This document shows positions 38,635 to 46,679 of a DNA stretch of 46,679 bases, in pieces. This DNA is from a virus. The notes beneath the pieces are model-generated. The model saw only the letters and a program-made list of their open reading frames with translations, ran no database searches and was not told the origin of the DNA. Location of the stretch: positions 1 through 46,679 of IMG/VR virus record IMGVR_UViG_3300015261_000155; one strand, 5' to 3'. A program made the position numbers and the translations under genes. Every line of letters begins with the position of its first letter. Position 1 is the stretch's first letter.

Positions 38635-39366
38635 ATGCGCAAAAAGTTAATGAAAGCCATTGCTGAGCATGTGGCAGCGGAATATCCGAAGGAAGCGTGT
38701 GGCGTCGTGGTGCAGTCCGGACGGGCGCAGAACTACATTCCATGTCGCAACATTGCAGACAACCCGACAGAGGCATTCACGCTGGCGCCGGAAGACAGGC
38801 TGGCGGCGGAGGAGCAGGGCGAAATCATCATGATCGTTCATTCTCACCCGGACGTAGTGCAACTGGTGCCGTCAGAGCACGATCGTATCCAGTGCGACTG
38901 GTCCGGCGTGGAGTGGGGGATCATGTCATGGCCTGACGGTGATTTTTGCACGCTCTCGCCAAGAGAAGACAGGGATTATACCGGGCGGCGCTGGGTGCTT
39001 GGCTTTGCAGACTGCTGGTCGCTTATCCGTGAGTGGTATCAGCGTGAGCACGGCATTGCCCTGGGCAATTACTCGGTGCCGTATGAGTGGTGGGAACAGG
39101 GCGAAAACCGCTACGACGATAACTGGCAGGCTGAGGGTTTTTTCGAAGTTGACCCGACGGATATTCGCCCCGGCGACATGATCATGATGCGCGTACAGGC
39201 GCAGGTCACCAATCATGCTGCGGTATACCTCGGCGACAACCTCATCCTGCATCATATCACCGGGCAACTTTCGGCCCGGGTGCCATACGGAAAATATTAC
39301 CGCGACCGCACCGTTCGGGTGGTGCGTCATAAGGAGCTGATAAATGCTGAAAACGTTGATCCTTGA
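38635..39366 (+). CDS. Tail assembly peptidase K (JAMM + NlpC/P60)
   Basis: Encodes 243 residues with two hydrolase domains. The JAB/MPN domain (~1-105) shows E20 and the motif HSHP (69-72) with S80 and D83. The NlpC/P60 domain (~120-243) shows the catalytic Cys127 in FADCWSLIREWY and His194 in VTNHAAVYLGDN, with His206 or 207 as third residue. Lambda gpK is similar and needed for tail assembly; it may also open peptidoglycan during infection. It overlaps I by 23 bp. Confidence 0.93.
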   Translation: MRKKLMKAIAEHVAAEYPKEACGVVVQSGRAQNYIPCRNIADNPTEAFTLAPEDRLAAEEQGEIIMIVHSHPDVVQLVPSEHDRIQCDWSGVEWGIMSWPDGDFCTLSPREDRDYTGRRWVLGFADCWSLIREWYQREHGIALGNYSVPYEWWEQGENRYDDNWQAEGFFEVDPTDIRPGDMIMMRVQAQVTNHAAVYLGDNLILHHITGQLSARVPYGKYYRDRTVRVVRHKELINAENVDP

Positions 39367-39958
39367 CGGGCGCATGGCGAAGAAATTCGGGCGCGTACAT
39401 CAATTTGACGTGGCGGATCTGCCAGAAATGCTGCGCGCGATGTGCAGCCAGGTGCGGAGCTTTAAGCGCTACCTGTCAGAAGGGCATATGCATGGAATTC
39501 GCTTCGCCTTCTTCAACGGTAAGCACAACATCGGCCTTGATGAATTCGATATGACCAATGGATCGGAGGTGTACCGGATTACGGCCATCACCGAAGGTTC
39601 AAAGCGCGGCGGCGTATTGCAGATTGTCATCGGTGCGGTTGCGCTGGTGGCAGCCTTCTTTACCGCAGGCGGCAGTCTTGTCGCACTTGGCATGAGCGCA
39701 GCCGCTGCCGCAGCGACCACGACAGCGTTAACCGGCCTTGGTCTGAGCATGATGCTTGGCGGCGTGGTTCAGCTGCTCACCCCGCAACCAAAATACAATG
39801 TCGGCGCATCTTCCAGCACGGACAATAAACCCAACTACGCATTCGGCGCGCCGGTGAACACCGTGGCAATGGGCTACCCGGTCCCGGTGCTGTTCGGTGA
39901 GCGTGAGATTGGCGGCGCCATTATCAGTGCGGGAATTTTCTCCAGCGATCAGCAATAA
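39344..39958 (+). CDS. Tail assembly protein I
   Basis: Encodes 204 residues of the lambda gpI family. The N-terminal part is a ubiquitin-like domain (MLKTLILDGRMAKKFGRVHQ, LPEMLRAMCSQVRSFKRYLS). A hydrophobic Gly/Ala-rich stretch follows (VIGAVALVAAFFTAGGSLVA, LGMSAAAAAATTTALTGLGL), and the end PVNTVAMGYPVPVLFGEREI is family-typical. It is needed for tail tip assembly in lambda but absent from the mature virion. Confidence 0.93.
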   Translation: MLKTLILDGRMAKKFGRVHQFDVADLPEMLRAMCSQVRSFKRYLSEGHMHGIRFAFFNGKHNIGLDEFDMTNGSEVYRITAITEGSKRGGVLQIVIGAVALVAAFFTAGGSLVALGMSAAAAAATTTALTGLGLSMMLGGVVQLLTPQPKYNVGASSSTDNKPNYAFGAPVNTVAMGYPVPVLFGEREIGGAIISAGIFSSDQQ

Positions 39959-39971
39959 CAACAGGTGAGAT

Positions 39972-42900
39972 ATGCGTTTACTGGAAAACGAAACCATTCA
40001 GGGCAGGAAGGGCGGCGGGGGCGGTAAACAGCATACGCCGGTTGAGCAACCGGACGATCTGCTGTCGGATGCGAAACTTAAAATGCTGGTTGTGCTGTCT
40101 GAGGGGGAGATTCAGGGCGATCTAACCGCGCAGAAAATTTACCTGAACGATACGGCCCTGGCGAACGACGACGGCAGCTATAACTTCACCGGCGTCAAAT
40201 GGGAATACCGCAAGGGCACACAGGACCAGCCTTATATCCAGGGACTGCCTGAAGTAGATAATGAGCTGTCAGCTAACGTGGCGGTGACCACCACCGTCCC
40301 ATGGACCCGCCAGTTCAGCAATCTTACCCTTGATGCCGTGCGCATCAAACTCAGCCTGCCCGCACAGTACATGTACAAAGACAATGGCGATATGGTCGGC
40401 ACCGTCACGCAGTACGCCATTGACCTGTCCACCGATGGCGCAGCATGGCGCACCGTAGTAGACGGGAAATTTGACGGCAAAACCACCTCTGAATATCAGC
40501 GCGATCATCGTATCGATCTCCCGGAGGCAACAACAGGCTGGTCAATCAGAGTGCGCCGCATCACAGCAGACTCCACGTCCGCGAAACTGGTGAACGGCTT
40601 CAAGGTCTTCTCTTTTGCAGAAGTGATCGACAGCAAACTTCGTTATCCGAACAGCGCTCTGCTTTATATCGAGGTCGACAGCAGCCAGTTTTCCGGCGGC
40701 GCGCCGAAAGTAACGTGCAGGCCTAAGGGTAAATTAATCCGCGTTCCGGACACTTACGATCCGGTTACCCGCACCTATAGCGGGACGTGGTCTGGCGGTT
40801 TTAAGCTGGCCTACACCAATAACCCGGCCTGGATTTTCTATGATCTGGTGCTGGATGAAATTTACGGCATGGGTAACCGCGTCGATTCCAGCATGATTGA
40901 TAAGTGGGCACTTTATGCCATTTCTCAGTATTGCGATGAGAAAGTGTCGAATGGCGCAGGCGGCACAGAACCTCGCTTCACCTGCAATGTGTTCATCCAG
41001 AGCCAGCAGGATGCCTATACCGTACTGAGCGATCTGGCCGCTGTGTTCCGGGGAATAACCTTCTGGGGAAACGATCAGATATTCGTGCGCGCGGACGTAC
41101 CGCAGGACGATGTGGATTTTGTTTACCACGCCTCAAATGTGATTGACGGTCTGTTCACCTACGGCAGCGGCAGTTATAAAAACCGCTATTCATCGGCACT
41201 GGTATCCTGGTCAGATCCGCAGAACCATTACAGCGACACCGTAGAAGGCGTGTATGACGAAAAACTGGTTGAGCGTTATAACGTAAACCAGATGTCGCTT
41301 ACGGCGATTGGCTGCACGTCACAGAGTGAGGCGCACCGCCGGGGCCGCTGGGCTATTCTGTCGAACGCGCGCGACGGTACCATTTCTTTCGGAGTGGGGT
41401 TGGATGGCTACATTCCGTTACCGGCGGAGATCATCGGTGTGGCTGACCCGTTCCGCGCCGGTAAACAGAACGGCGGTCGCATCAGCGCGGCCAGTGGCCG
41501 AAACATTACCCTTGACCGGGCCGTTGACTACGCAGCAGGTGACCGGCTGGTGGTTAACCTGCCTGACGGGTCGGCGCAGACCCGCACCATTGGCGCTGTC
41601 AGCAGTGACAAGAAAACGGTGACCGTGAATACTGCATTCAGCCAGCCACCGGCGGCGGGTGCGGTGTGGGCCATCGACAGTGACAGCCTGGCGATTCAGT
41701 ATTTCCGTGTGACCTCCATCAGTGCGAACGATGACAGTAACGGCGGCTTTACCATTACTGCCGTACAGCACGACCCGAACAAATACCGGTACATCGATGA
41801 TGGTGTGCGCATCGACCCGGCGCCGATCACCGTCACCCCGATCAGCGTAATATCCGCACCGAAAAACATCATCATCACAGAGGTGGATCATGTTGCCCAG
41901 GGGCTGAACGTTGCGACGATGAATGTCACCTGGGACAAGGTGGATGGCGCTATTCGCTATATGGCCCAGTGGCGCAAGGATAACGGGGACTGGATCAACG
42001 TCGCCGTCACAAGTGCGCAGGGCTTTTCAATTCAGGGCATTTATACCGGCAGCTATGACGTTCGTGTTCGCGCCATGAATGCCCAGGAGTCTTCTTCTCC
42101 ATGGGGCTACGCTGATACTACTTATCTGACCGGCAAAACCGGTAAGCCAGGCACGCCGCAGAATCTTCTGGCAACGGATGATGTTGTGTGGGCGATTGAT
42201 CTAACGTGGTCCTTCCCGGATGGATCGGGTGACACGTCCTATACCGAGCTGCAGCGCGCCACGACGGACGACAAAGCCAACCCTGAGCTGCTGGCGCTGG
42301 TGCCATACCCGGCAGTCAGTTACCAGCACGGCCCCATGCCTGCAGGAGTGCGGCAATGGTACCGGGCGCGACTCGTAGACCGTATTGGGAATGTCGGCGA
42401 CTGGACTGCCTGGGTTATGGGTACCTCGTCTATTGATGTCAGTGCCATCACCGATGACATTCTGAATGACATGAAAGAATCGGAAGTATTTAAGGACCTG
42501 ATAGAGAACGCCGTAGACAGCAATGAAACTATTGCCGGAATGGTGACAGATATTCAGGAAAACGCCGATCAGCTTGAGCAACAGGCGTTACAAATCCAGC
42601 AAAACTCCGATGGCCTTTCAAAGGCTGAAGTAAAAATCGATGAAATCAGTCTCTCAATGGATGGGATGACCGGCGGGGTCAAAAACTCCTCAATTGCCGT
42701 GATCCAGAACAGCCTGGCGCAGGCGACTTCCCGCCGTTCCCAGACTGCCACCAATAACGGCAATGTCGCAAAAATTGATCGCATCGATACCACCATCGCG
42801 GATACCAGCCAGGCAGTTGCACGCGCGCTCGTTACGCTGGATGCCTCAGCGGGTGGCAATGTTTCAAACGCGACCGACCTGACTGAAACCTTGGCTGATT

Positions 42901-43436
42901 TCACACAGGCATCGGCCACGAAAATCAACTCGCTGACGGTGACGGTGAACGGGCAGACCGCTGCCATTAACCAGACGGCGCAGGCGGTGGCAGATGTAAA
43001 TGGCAACCTAAACGCGATGTACAACATCAAAGTTGGCGTTGCCGCTAACGGCCAGTATTACGCTGCAGGTATGGGCATAGGGGTACAAAATACACCCGGC
43101 GGCATGCAATCACAGGTAATTTTTCTGGCAGACCGTTTTGCTGTTACCACGCAGGCCGGTGCCGTTGTATCGCTGCCATTCGTGATTCAGAACGGGCAAA
43201 CCTTTATCCGTGAGACCTTCATTCAGGACGGCACGATCACCAATGCGAAAATTGGCGCATACATTCAGTCATCAAACTATGTCGTAGGTACCCTGGGATG
43301 GCGGATAGATAAGAACGGGACCATTGAGATAAACGGTGGGGTAGCAGGCCAGGGCAGGCTGGTTATTACAAATAACCGGATCATTTCGTATGACCAGTAC
43401 GGTCGCCTGGCAGCCGTTATGGGGCAGAGAGTGTAA
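39972..43436 (+). CDS. Host-specificity tail tip protein J
   Basis: Encodes 1154 residues, the central tip protein that contacts the receptor. The N-terminal ~600 residues hold the conserved hub (DAKLKMLVVLSEGEIQGDLT, WIFYDLVLDEIYGMGNRVDS, EAHRRGRWAILSNARDGTIS). Fibronectin-type III repeats follow at ~635-810 (NVTWDKVDGAIRYMAQWRKD, IDLTWSFPDGSGDTSYTELQ). A long helical/DUF1983 region (~880-1040) leads to the C-terminal receptor-binding part (~1040-1154). Receptor choice cannot be told. The stop overlaps the next start (TAATG). Confidence 0.95.
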   Translation: MRLLENETIQGRKGGGGGKQHTPVEQPDDLLSDAKLKMLVVLSEGEIQGDLTAQKIYLNDTALANDDGSYNFTGVKWEYRKGTQDQPYIQGLPEVDNELSANVAVTTTVPWTRQFSNLTLDAVRIKLSLPAQYMYKDNGDMVGTVTQYAIDLSTDGAAWRTVVDGKFDGKTTSEYQRDHRIDLPEATTGWSIRVRRITADSTSAKLVNGFKVFSFAEVIDSKLRYPNSALLYIEVDSSQFSGGAPKVTCRPKGKLIRVPDTYDPVTRTYSGTWSGGFKLAYTNNPAWIFYDLVLDEIYGMGNRVDSSMIDKWALYAISQYCDEKVSNGAGGTEPRFTCNVFIQSQQDAYTVLSDLAAVFRGITFWGNDQIFVRADVPQDDVDFVYHASNVIDGLFTYGSGSYKNRYSSALVSWSDPQNHYSDTVEGVYDEKLVERYNVNQMSLTAIGCTSQSEAHRRGRWAILSNARDGTISFGVGLDGYIPLPAEIIGVADPFRAGKQNGGRISAASGRNITLDRAVDYAAGDRLVVNLPDGSAQTRTIGAVSSDKKTVTVNTAFSQPPAAGAVWAIDSDSLAIQYFRVTSISANDDSNGGFTITAVQHDPNKYRYIDDGVRIDPAPITVTPISVISAPKNIIITEVDHVAQGLNVATMNVTWDKVDGAIRYMAQWRKDNGDWINVAVTSAQGFSIQGIYTGSYDVRVRAMNAQESSSPWGYADTTYLTGKTGKPGTPQNLLATDDVVWAIDLTWSFPDGSGDTSYTELQRATTDDKANPELLALVPYPAVSYQHGPMPAGVRQWYRARLVDRIGNVGDWTAWVMGTSSIDVSAITDDILNDMKESEVFKDLIENAVDSNETIAGMVTDIQENADQLEQQALQIQQNSDGLSKAEVKIDEISLSMDGMTGGVKNSSIAVIQNSLAQATSRRSQTATNNGNVAKIDRIDTTIADTSQAVARALVTLDASAGGNVSNATDLTETLADFTQASATKINSLTVTVNGQTAAINQTAQAVADVNGNLNAMYNIKVGVAANGQYYAAGMGIGVQNTPGGMQSQVIFLADRFAVTTQAGAVVSLPFVIQNGQTFIRETFIQDGTITNAKIGAYIQSSNYVVGTLGWRIDKNGTIEINGGVAGQGRLVITNNRIISYDQYGRLAAVMGQRV

Positions 43437-44401
43437 TGCAGACATTTATCGCTGGAACCAGCTTTGATGCCATCAACTCGATGGCGGTCAACTATGTGAT
43501 GGACGTTATCGACATCTCCGGATCGGGAAGCAGAACTTACCCGGCCGGGTGTACTTACCAGGCCAGCCTGATAATCGAAACGGCTGTTTCCGCGCTTCCC
43601 ACCAATAACCCGTATCAGGTAACCGTGTCCGGGAATATCGTTTCATGGAGCGTGGCGACTCCGGTCCGACTGGTCGTGCTGGCTACGCCAAATACTGGTA
43701 CCGACAGCAGCTATTTCGGCCAGTCGCTGTATTCATATGACGCCTATGGTAACAAGACGGTAAAGCTGGCTCCGGATTTCGTCCCGTTCTGTCTGGTTGA
43801 CGTCATAGACGCGCCGCCCGGCGGCCAGCTTATTCAGACACGGATCCCTGTCAGCAATAAAATCGTCACGTTTCACCGGCTGCCGAACGCCGACGGGCGG
43901 TTATCGACATCCGTTTATTCGGTGGTGAATTCCAGTGGGTATCATGCATTCTCGTTCAATGCCTCCGGAATAAACCAGACCGGGTGCCGAATTTACGTTT
44001 TCTCAAACTATCTGGTGAACATCCCGGACTGGGGGTTTTTCGTTTACCGGGACGGGACGCTGGTCTGGCACAGTAACTGCCTGCCGCTCAATATGGGGCT
44101 GATGACCGGCGATCTCGAATCGGCAACGCCGCTGGCGGTGACACCTGGCGTGACATCCGTCGTCTTTATACCCGCTGATCCGGCATCGCCAAAAAGCGGC
44201 GGCTATCTGAACTCCAGTTGTTCTGCCGCCGGATATAAAAACGGGGTGTGGCAGGCGACGATAGCGAACGTGTTTTCAAGCCGCATAATCTCAGGACAGG
44301 AGGCCGATGCAGTAAAGCCATGGGCTATTCGTGGCTATGTCGGTTACATAGACTGCAGTATCTACGACCAGTACTACCCCTATGCGCTCGGGCTGGTTTA
44401 A
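43436..44401 (+). CDS. DUF6453-type tail-associated protein
   Basis: Encodes 321 residues, beta-rich throughout: AGTSFDAINSMAVNYVMDVI, VRLVVLATPNTGTDSSYFGQ, VYRDGTLVWHSNCLPLNMGL and VTPGVTSVVFIPADPASPKS. Proteins of this kind follow J in many enterobacterial phages and are annotated DUF6453; a role at the tail tip is presumed. Start and J stop overlap. A terminator separates it from the fibre gene. Confidence 0.75.
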   Translation: MQTFIAGTSFDAINSMAVNYVMDVIDISGSGSRTYPAGCTYQASLIIETAVSALPTNNPYQVTVSGNIVSWSVATPVRLVVLATPNTGTDSSYFGQSLYSYDAYGNKTVKLAPDFVPFCLVDVIDAPPGGQLIQTRIPVSNKIVTFHRLPNADGRLSTSVYSVVNSSGYHAFSFNASGINQTGCRIYVFSNYLVNIPDWGFFVYRDGTLVWHSNCLPLNMGLMTGDLESATPLAVTPGVTSVVFIPADPASPKSGGYLNSSCSAAGYKNGVWQATIANVFSSRIISGQEADAVKPWAIRGYVGYIDCSIYDQYYPYALGLV

Positions 44402-44427
44402 TCCGTCTTACACAACATTGCATACAC

Positions 44428-44449
44428 AACCCGCTTCGGTGGGTTTTTT
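44428..44449 (+). terminator. Intrinsic terminator before the fibre gene
   Basis: AACCCGC-TTCG-GTGGGTT (one G-U pair) followed by T residues. Confidence 0.8.
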
Positions 44450-44465
44450 ATTGTCCGGAGAAAAT

Positions 44466-45917
44466 ATGATTTATAACGCAGGTACAATCTCTTTCAGCGG
44501 GAATACGGTTACAGGGAACGGGACCAGCTTCACTTCGCCGTCCAGTCAGATCCATATCGGCCAGACTCTGATTGTGGCATCCAACCCGGTGCAGCTCGTT
44601 CAGATAACGGCCATTAACAGCGCCACTTCCCTGACCGTTACGCCTGCAGCATCACCGGCTGTTAGCGGCCAGCGTTACGGTATTCTGGTTACGGACAGCC
44701 TGTCAGTTGATGGCCTTGCACAAAGCATCTCCCAGCTCATTAACGAATATGATGAAAATATCGGAGCTTGGGAGGCCTTTGCCACTACGAACGCCAACCA
44801 GAATGTAACAGTCACCATCAACGGCCAGAGCGTAATCATTCCTGCGATGGGTAAGTTGCTGCAAAAAGGGAGCAATGGCGCGCTGGCAGTTAAAGACGGC
44901 GGTACCGGTTCAAGTGATGCGGCAGGCGCTCGCACAAACCTCGGTTTAGGAAAATCAGATGGTGTGACTTTTACGAACCTGGATCTCAGATTTGTGGGAC
45001 CTAACTCTGGCATCTTAACGCTTAATCAGTTAGCAACTGATTCAAGCGTTGCCGGGAGTAGTCGTTTTTATCACGAAACACAGTCAGGAGTTCACAAAAC
45101 CACTATCCATACAGCCGGTAACGCGAAAAATAATTATGTGCAGATATCAGAAGATGGTGATCTTACAGGTATTCGTAACTCTAATGGTCTGAACTTCTAT
45201 GCAGGGGAACGTGGTTTTCGTGGTAATTGCGGTCAAACTGGATGGGGTGGAGAAAGCGAGCCTAGTAATGTTCCTTTCTTTGCAAATATAGTTAGAGGTA
45301 ATGATGGTGGATGGACGCCAATAGTATCTGGTGGTTCAATTGCTACGGGCGGTTATCAAACTCATACCGCTTTCGGAGCAATTGCAAATGGCGCCACAAC
45401 GTGGGCGAGCGCCGCTATAAAGATTTTAGGGGATAATGTTTATCACAGGGCCTTTATTTTTACTCATAACGGAGACATTTCTACATGGGGGCAAGGCGCA
45501 AATTTAGAAGGTAACTATATTTTCCAAAAGGCAGCTAGTTCTGACCGGGATATAAAGAAAGATATTGAGTATACAAAAGGAAAGGAAAGCTATGATCGTG
45601 TCATGCAATGGCTACCTACCTCATTCAAATATAAGGGATCTGAAATACAGCGTTATGGCTTAATTGCGCAGGATTTGGCTAAAGTTGACCTCGAATACGT
45701 TAAGCTGGTTCCCGGAAGACCGGTTATGGAAACGGTAATGAAATACAGCGATCAAGAGGGTAAGGAAATACCTGTCTCAGTTATTGTTGATTACCATGAT
45801 GATACATTAGCTCTCGATACAAACGTTATGTTAGCAGATATGGCCTGCGCTATGGTCTACATGGGAAACAGGCTGGAAGAAATGGAAAAGCAGATAAATT
45901 TATTACTAAATAAATAA
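44466..45917 (+). CDS. Tail fibre with S74 self-cleaving chaperone domain
   Basis: Encodes 483 residues from the ATG at 44466 (CCGGAG upstream). Residues ~1-160 form the attachment part (ITAINSATSLTVTPAASPAV, DGLAQSISQLINEYDENIGA) ending in a fibre-linker KDGGTGSSDAAGARTNLGL. Residues ~180-355 are the receptor-facing shaft and tip. Residues ~358-483 are an intramolecular chaperone of the endosialidase type (peptidase S74): SSDRDIKKDIEY carries the catalytic Ser and Lys, and RYGLIAQDLAKVDLEYVKLV and the terminal coiled coil NRLEEMEKQINLLL follow. It folds the trimer and then cleaves itself off. From about 45000 the DNA is markedly more A/T-rich than upstream, a sign of exchange of the tip. Confidence 0.9.
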   Translation: MIYNAGTISFSGNTVTGNGTSFTSPSSQIHIGQTLIVASNPVQLVQITAINSATSLTVTPAASPAVSGQRYGILVTDSLSVDGLAQSISQLINEYDENIGAWEAFATTNANQNVTVTINGQSVIIPAMGKLLQKGSNGALAVKDGGTGSSDAAGARTNLGLGKSDGVTFTNLDLRFVGPNSGILTLNQLATDSSVAGSSRFYHETQSGVHKTTIHTAGNAKNNYVQISEDGDLTGIRNSNGLNFYAGERGFRGNCGQTGWGGESEPSNVPFFANIVRGNDGGWTPIVSGGSIATGGYQTHTAFGAIANGATTWASAAIKILGDNVYHRAFIFTHNGDISTWGQGANLEGNYIFQKAASSDRDIKKDIEYTKGKESYDRVMQWLPTSFKYKGSEIQRYGLIAQDLAKVDLEYVKLVPGRPVMETVMKYSDQEGKEIPVSVIVDYHDDTLALDTNVMLADMACAMVYMGNRLEEMEKQINLLLNK

Positions 45918-45950
45918 TCGTTTTTTCTTAAGGCACATCCCTCGCACTGA

Positions 45951-46435
45951 CTACTGTTCGCTTATATTTTTATTTAGCGAAGATTTAACCGGCATTTTTA
46001 GGCGCAGGTCAATCCATCTACCATCAGGTATATCCATAGGCTCACCAGCGACAATCATTGCAGAATCAATATCGAACCTGCGCCTGAATACGGATACGGT
46101 GATAGTGTCATCATCGTCAGTTGATGTTTCAACAAAACACAGGCGGTTGCCGTTTACATCCTGTGGACCTCAATAGTCCAGCCGTCATCGTGAAGTCTGA
46201 GAGCACCGTAAAGCCTGTAGATACCGGTAGCCACCCTTTCAGCAGTCGTCCCTTCTGCCTCATCATTAAAGGTTAGGAAACCGTTAAGAGTGAGATTGTC
46301 CAGAAACCCGGTTGGCATTCTATCCGGATCGCTTACCAGCCTTACAACCGGAGAGCCATTTTTAATAAACCTGCTACCGTCGACCCCGAGCTTTACTAAA
46401 ACTAAACCCGGCGCGATGCAGCGGAATACATAAAT
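45951..46435 (-). pseudogene. Frameshifted phage gene, unknown function
   Basis: Two adjoining minus-strand frames form one protein-like sequence. The first (46435 to stop 46154) reads VRLVSDPDRMPTGFLDNLTL through HDDGWTIEV. The second (about 46160 to 45951) continues DVNGNRLCFVETSTDDDD, TVSVFRRRFDIDSAMIVAGE and ends KSSLNKNISEQ. A TG/CA dinucleotide duplication near 46161-46164 explains the shift. No standard start codon is present at the 5' end, so the gene may also be truncated. It lies directly after the YmgB-like gene on the same strand. I do not recognise the family. Confidence 0.6.
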
Positions 46436-46445
46436 TTATAAAAAA

Positions 46446-46679
46446 CTAAAGTCGTCCATTGATTTTTTGATTGTCCAGTAAAACATCTATAGCCGTTTGC
46501 ATAGCAATTTTATTATCGCGACGCATCTGTTTTACCTGGATTACCTGCAGGTATTCAAGCAAGGTTCGCGTGTTAAGCGGGCGCCCGGTTTTAGCAACCT
46601 CAAGGATTGCATTGCCAAGGATAACTTTTACTGGCGGGAGCTGGGATGGGTACCAGTCCAGGGTGTCCTCAGATTTCAT
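46446..46679 (-). CDS. YmgB/AriR-like small regulator
   Basis: Encodes 77 residues with ATG exactly at the window edge (MKSEDTLDWYPSQLPPVKVI). The pattern ILGNAILEVAKTGRPLNTRT, LLEYLQVIQ and KIAMQTAIDVLLDNQ resembles the YmgB/AriR/YcgZ family of small helical dimer proteins. In E. coli these affect biofilm, acid resistance and Rcs signalling through connector interactions. Similar genes are frequent at the fibre end of enterobacterial prophages, as lysogenic conversion genes. Upstream sequence is outside the window, so a longer start is possible. Confidence 0.65.
   Translation of the reverse strand: MKSEDTLDWYPSQLPPVKVILGNAILEVAKTGRPLNTRTLLEYLQVIQVKQMRRDNKIAMQTAIDVLLDNQKINGRL

Noticed and set aside
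1-46679. CRISPR array
   Set aside because: No series of direct repeats with unique spacers; the regular repeats present are the 15-bp iterons and the 174-bp coding repeats.
1-46679. Transposase or insertion sequence
   Set aside because: No transposase-like protein and no terminal inverted repeats with target duplication were seen; the integrase is a lambda-type phage enzyme.

Overview
The window is a nearly complete temperate phage genome, most likely an integrated prophage of an enterobacterium (Enterobacter/Klebsiella/Citrobacter/Salmonella-like). The order is the lambdoid one: integrase and excisionase read leftward at one end, then a leftward early operon, a cI-like repressor facing a Cro-like gene, replication genes, a Q antiterminator, lysis genes, packaging and head genes of HK97 type, and a lambda-type tail module (tube, G/GT frameshift, tape measure, M, L, K, I, J) ending in a fibre with a self-cleaving chaperone domain. 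The left edge falls on the stop codon of int and the right edge on the start codon of a YmgB/AriR-like gene, so the attachment sites are probably just outside. Close relatives recognisable from sequence are yfdP-yfdQ-yfdR of the E. coli CPS-53 prophage, a YmfL-like CII, and lambda Int, M, L, K, I and J.

Layout. 1-4200 (minus): int, xis, two small early genes, yfdR, yfdQ, yfdP. 4200-4700: a promoter I read as P_L with two repressor operators, then a long leader holding a strongly folded RNA and an intrinsic terminator. 4800-5350: a membrane protein in the place lambda keeps rexAB, with a 32-residue membrane ORF reading away from it. 5375-7340: cI, three right operators, P_R, cro, CII-like, two small genes. 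7327-12691: origin-bearing O-type initiator, Dam-type methyltransferase with an extra C-terminal part, LexA-like DNA-binding protein, RusA, Rha/KilAC protein, DUF968 protein, Q. 12692-14650: an A/T-rich 556-residue membrane protein of unknown function with its own promoter and terminator. 14690-18520: TerB gene behind a folded leader, small membrane protein, an odd tRNA, small gene, two holin-like proteins, GH19 endolysin, Rz/Rz1, and the remains of a second Rz/Rz1 pair. 18520-21440: an accessory stretch with a candidate small RNA, small ORFs, an amber-interrupted gene and two tandem zinc-ribbon genes. 21574-23606: two glycosyltransferase-like genes. 23599-31422: HNH, cos region, terS, terL, fused protease-capsid, portal, and a repeat-rich protein with a possible carbohydrate-binding end. 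31419-44401: neck and tail. 44466-46679: fibre, a frameshifted pseudogene and the YmgB-like gene.

How it works together. The repressor is inferred to bind five related 15-bp sites: two at P_L and three around P_R. No N-like antiterminator gene is visible, so the structured P_L leader followed by a terminator suggests RNA-based (put-like) antitermination. Q would then carry transcription through the many intrinsic terminators that punctuate the late operon. Accessory genes sit where lambdoid phages usually carry them: next to cI, after Q, and between lysis and packaging. The strongest candidates for undescribed biology are the 556-residue membrane protein, the rex-position gene, the P_L leader RNA, the zinc-ribbon cassette with its minigene leader, and the glycosyltransferase pair.
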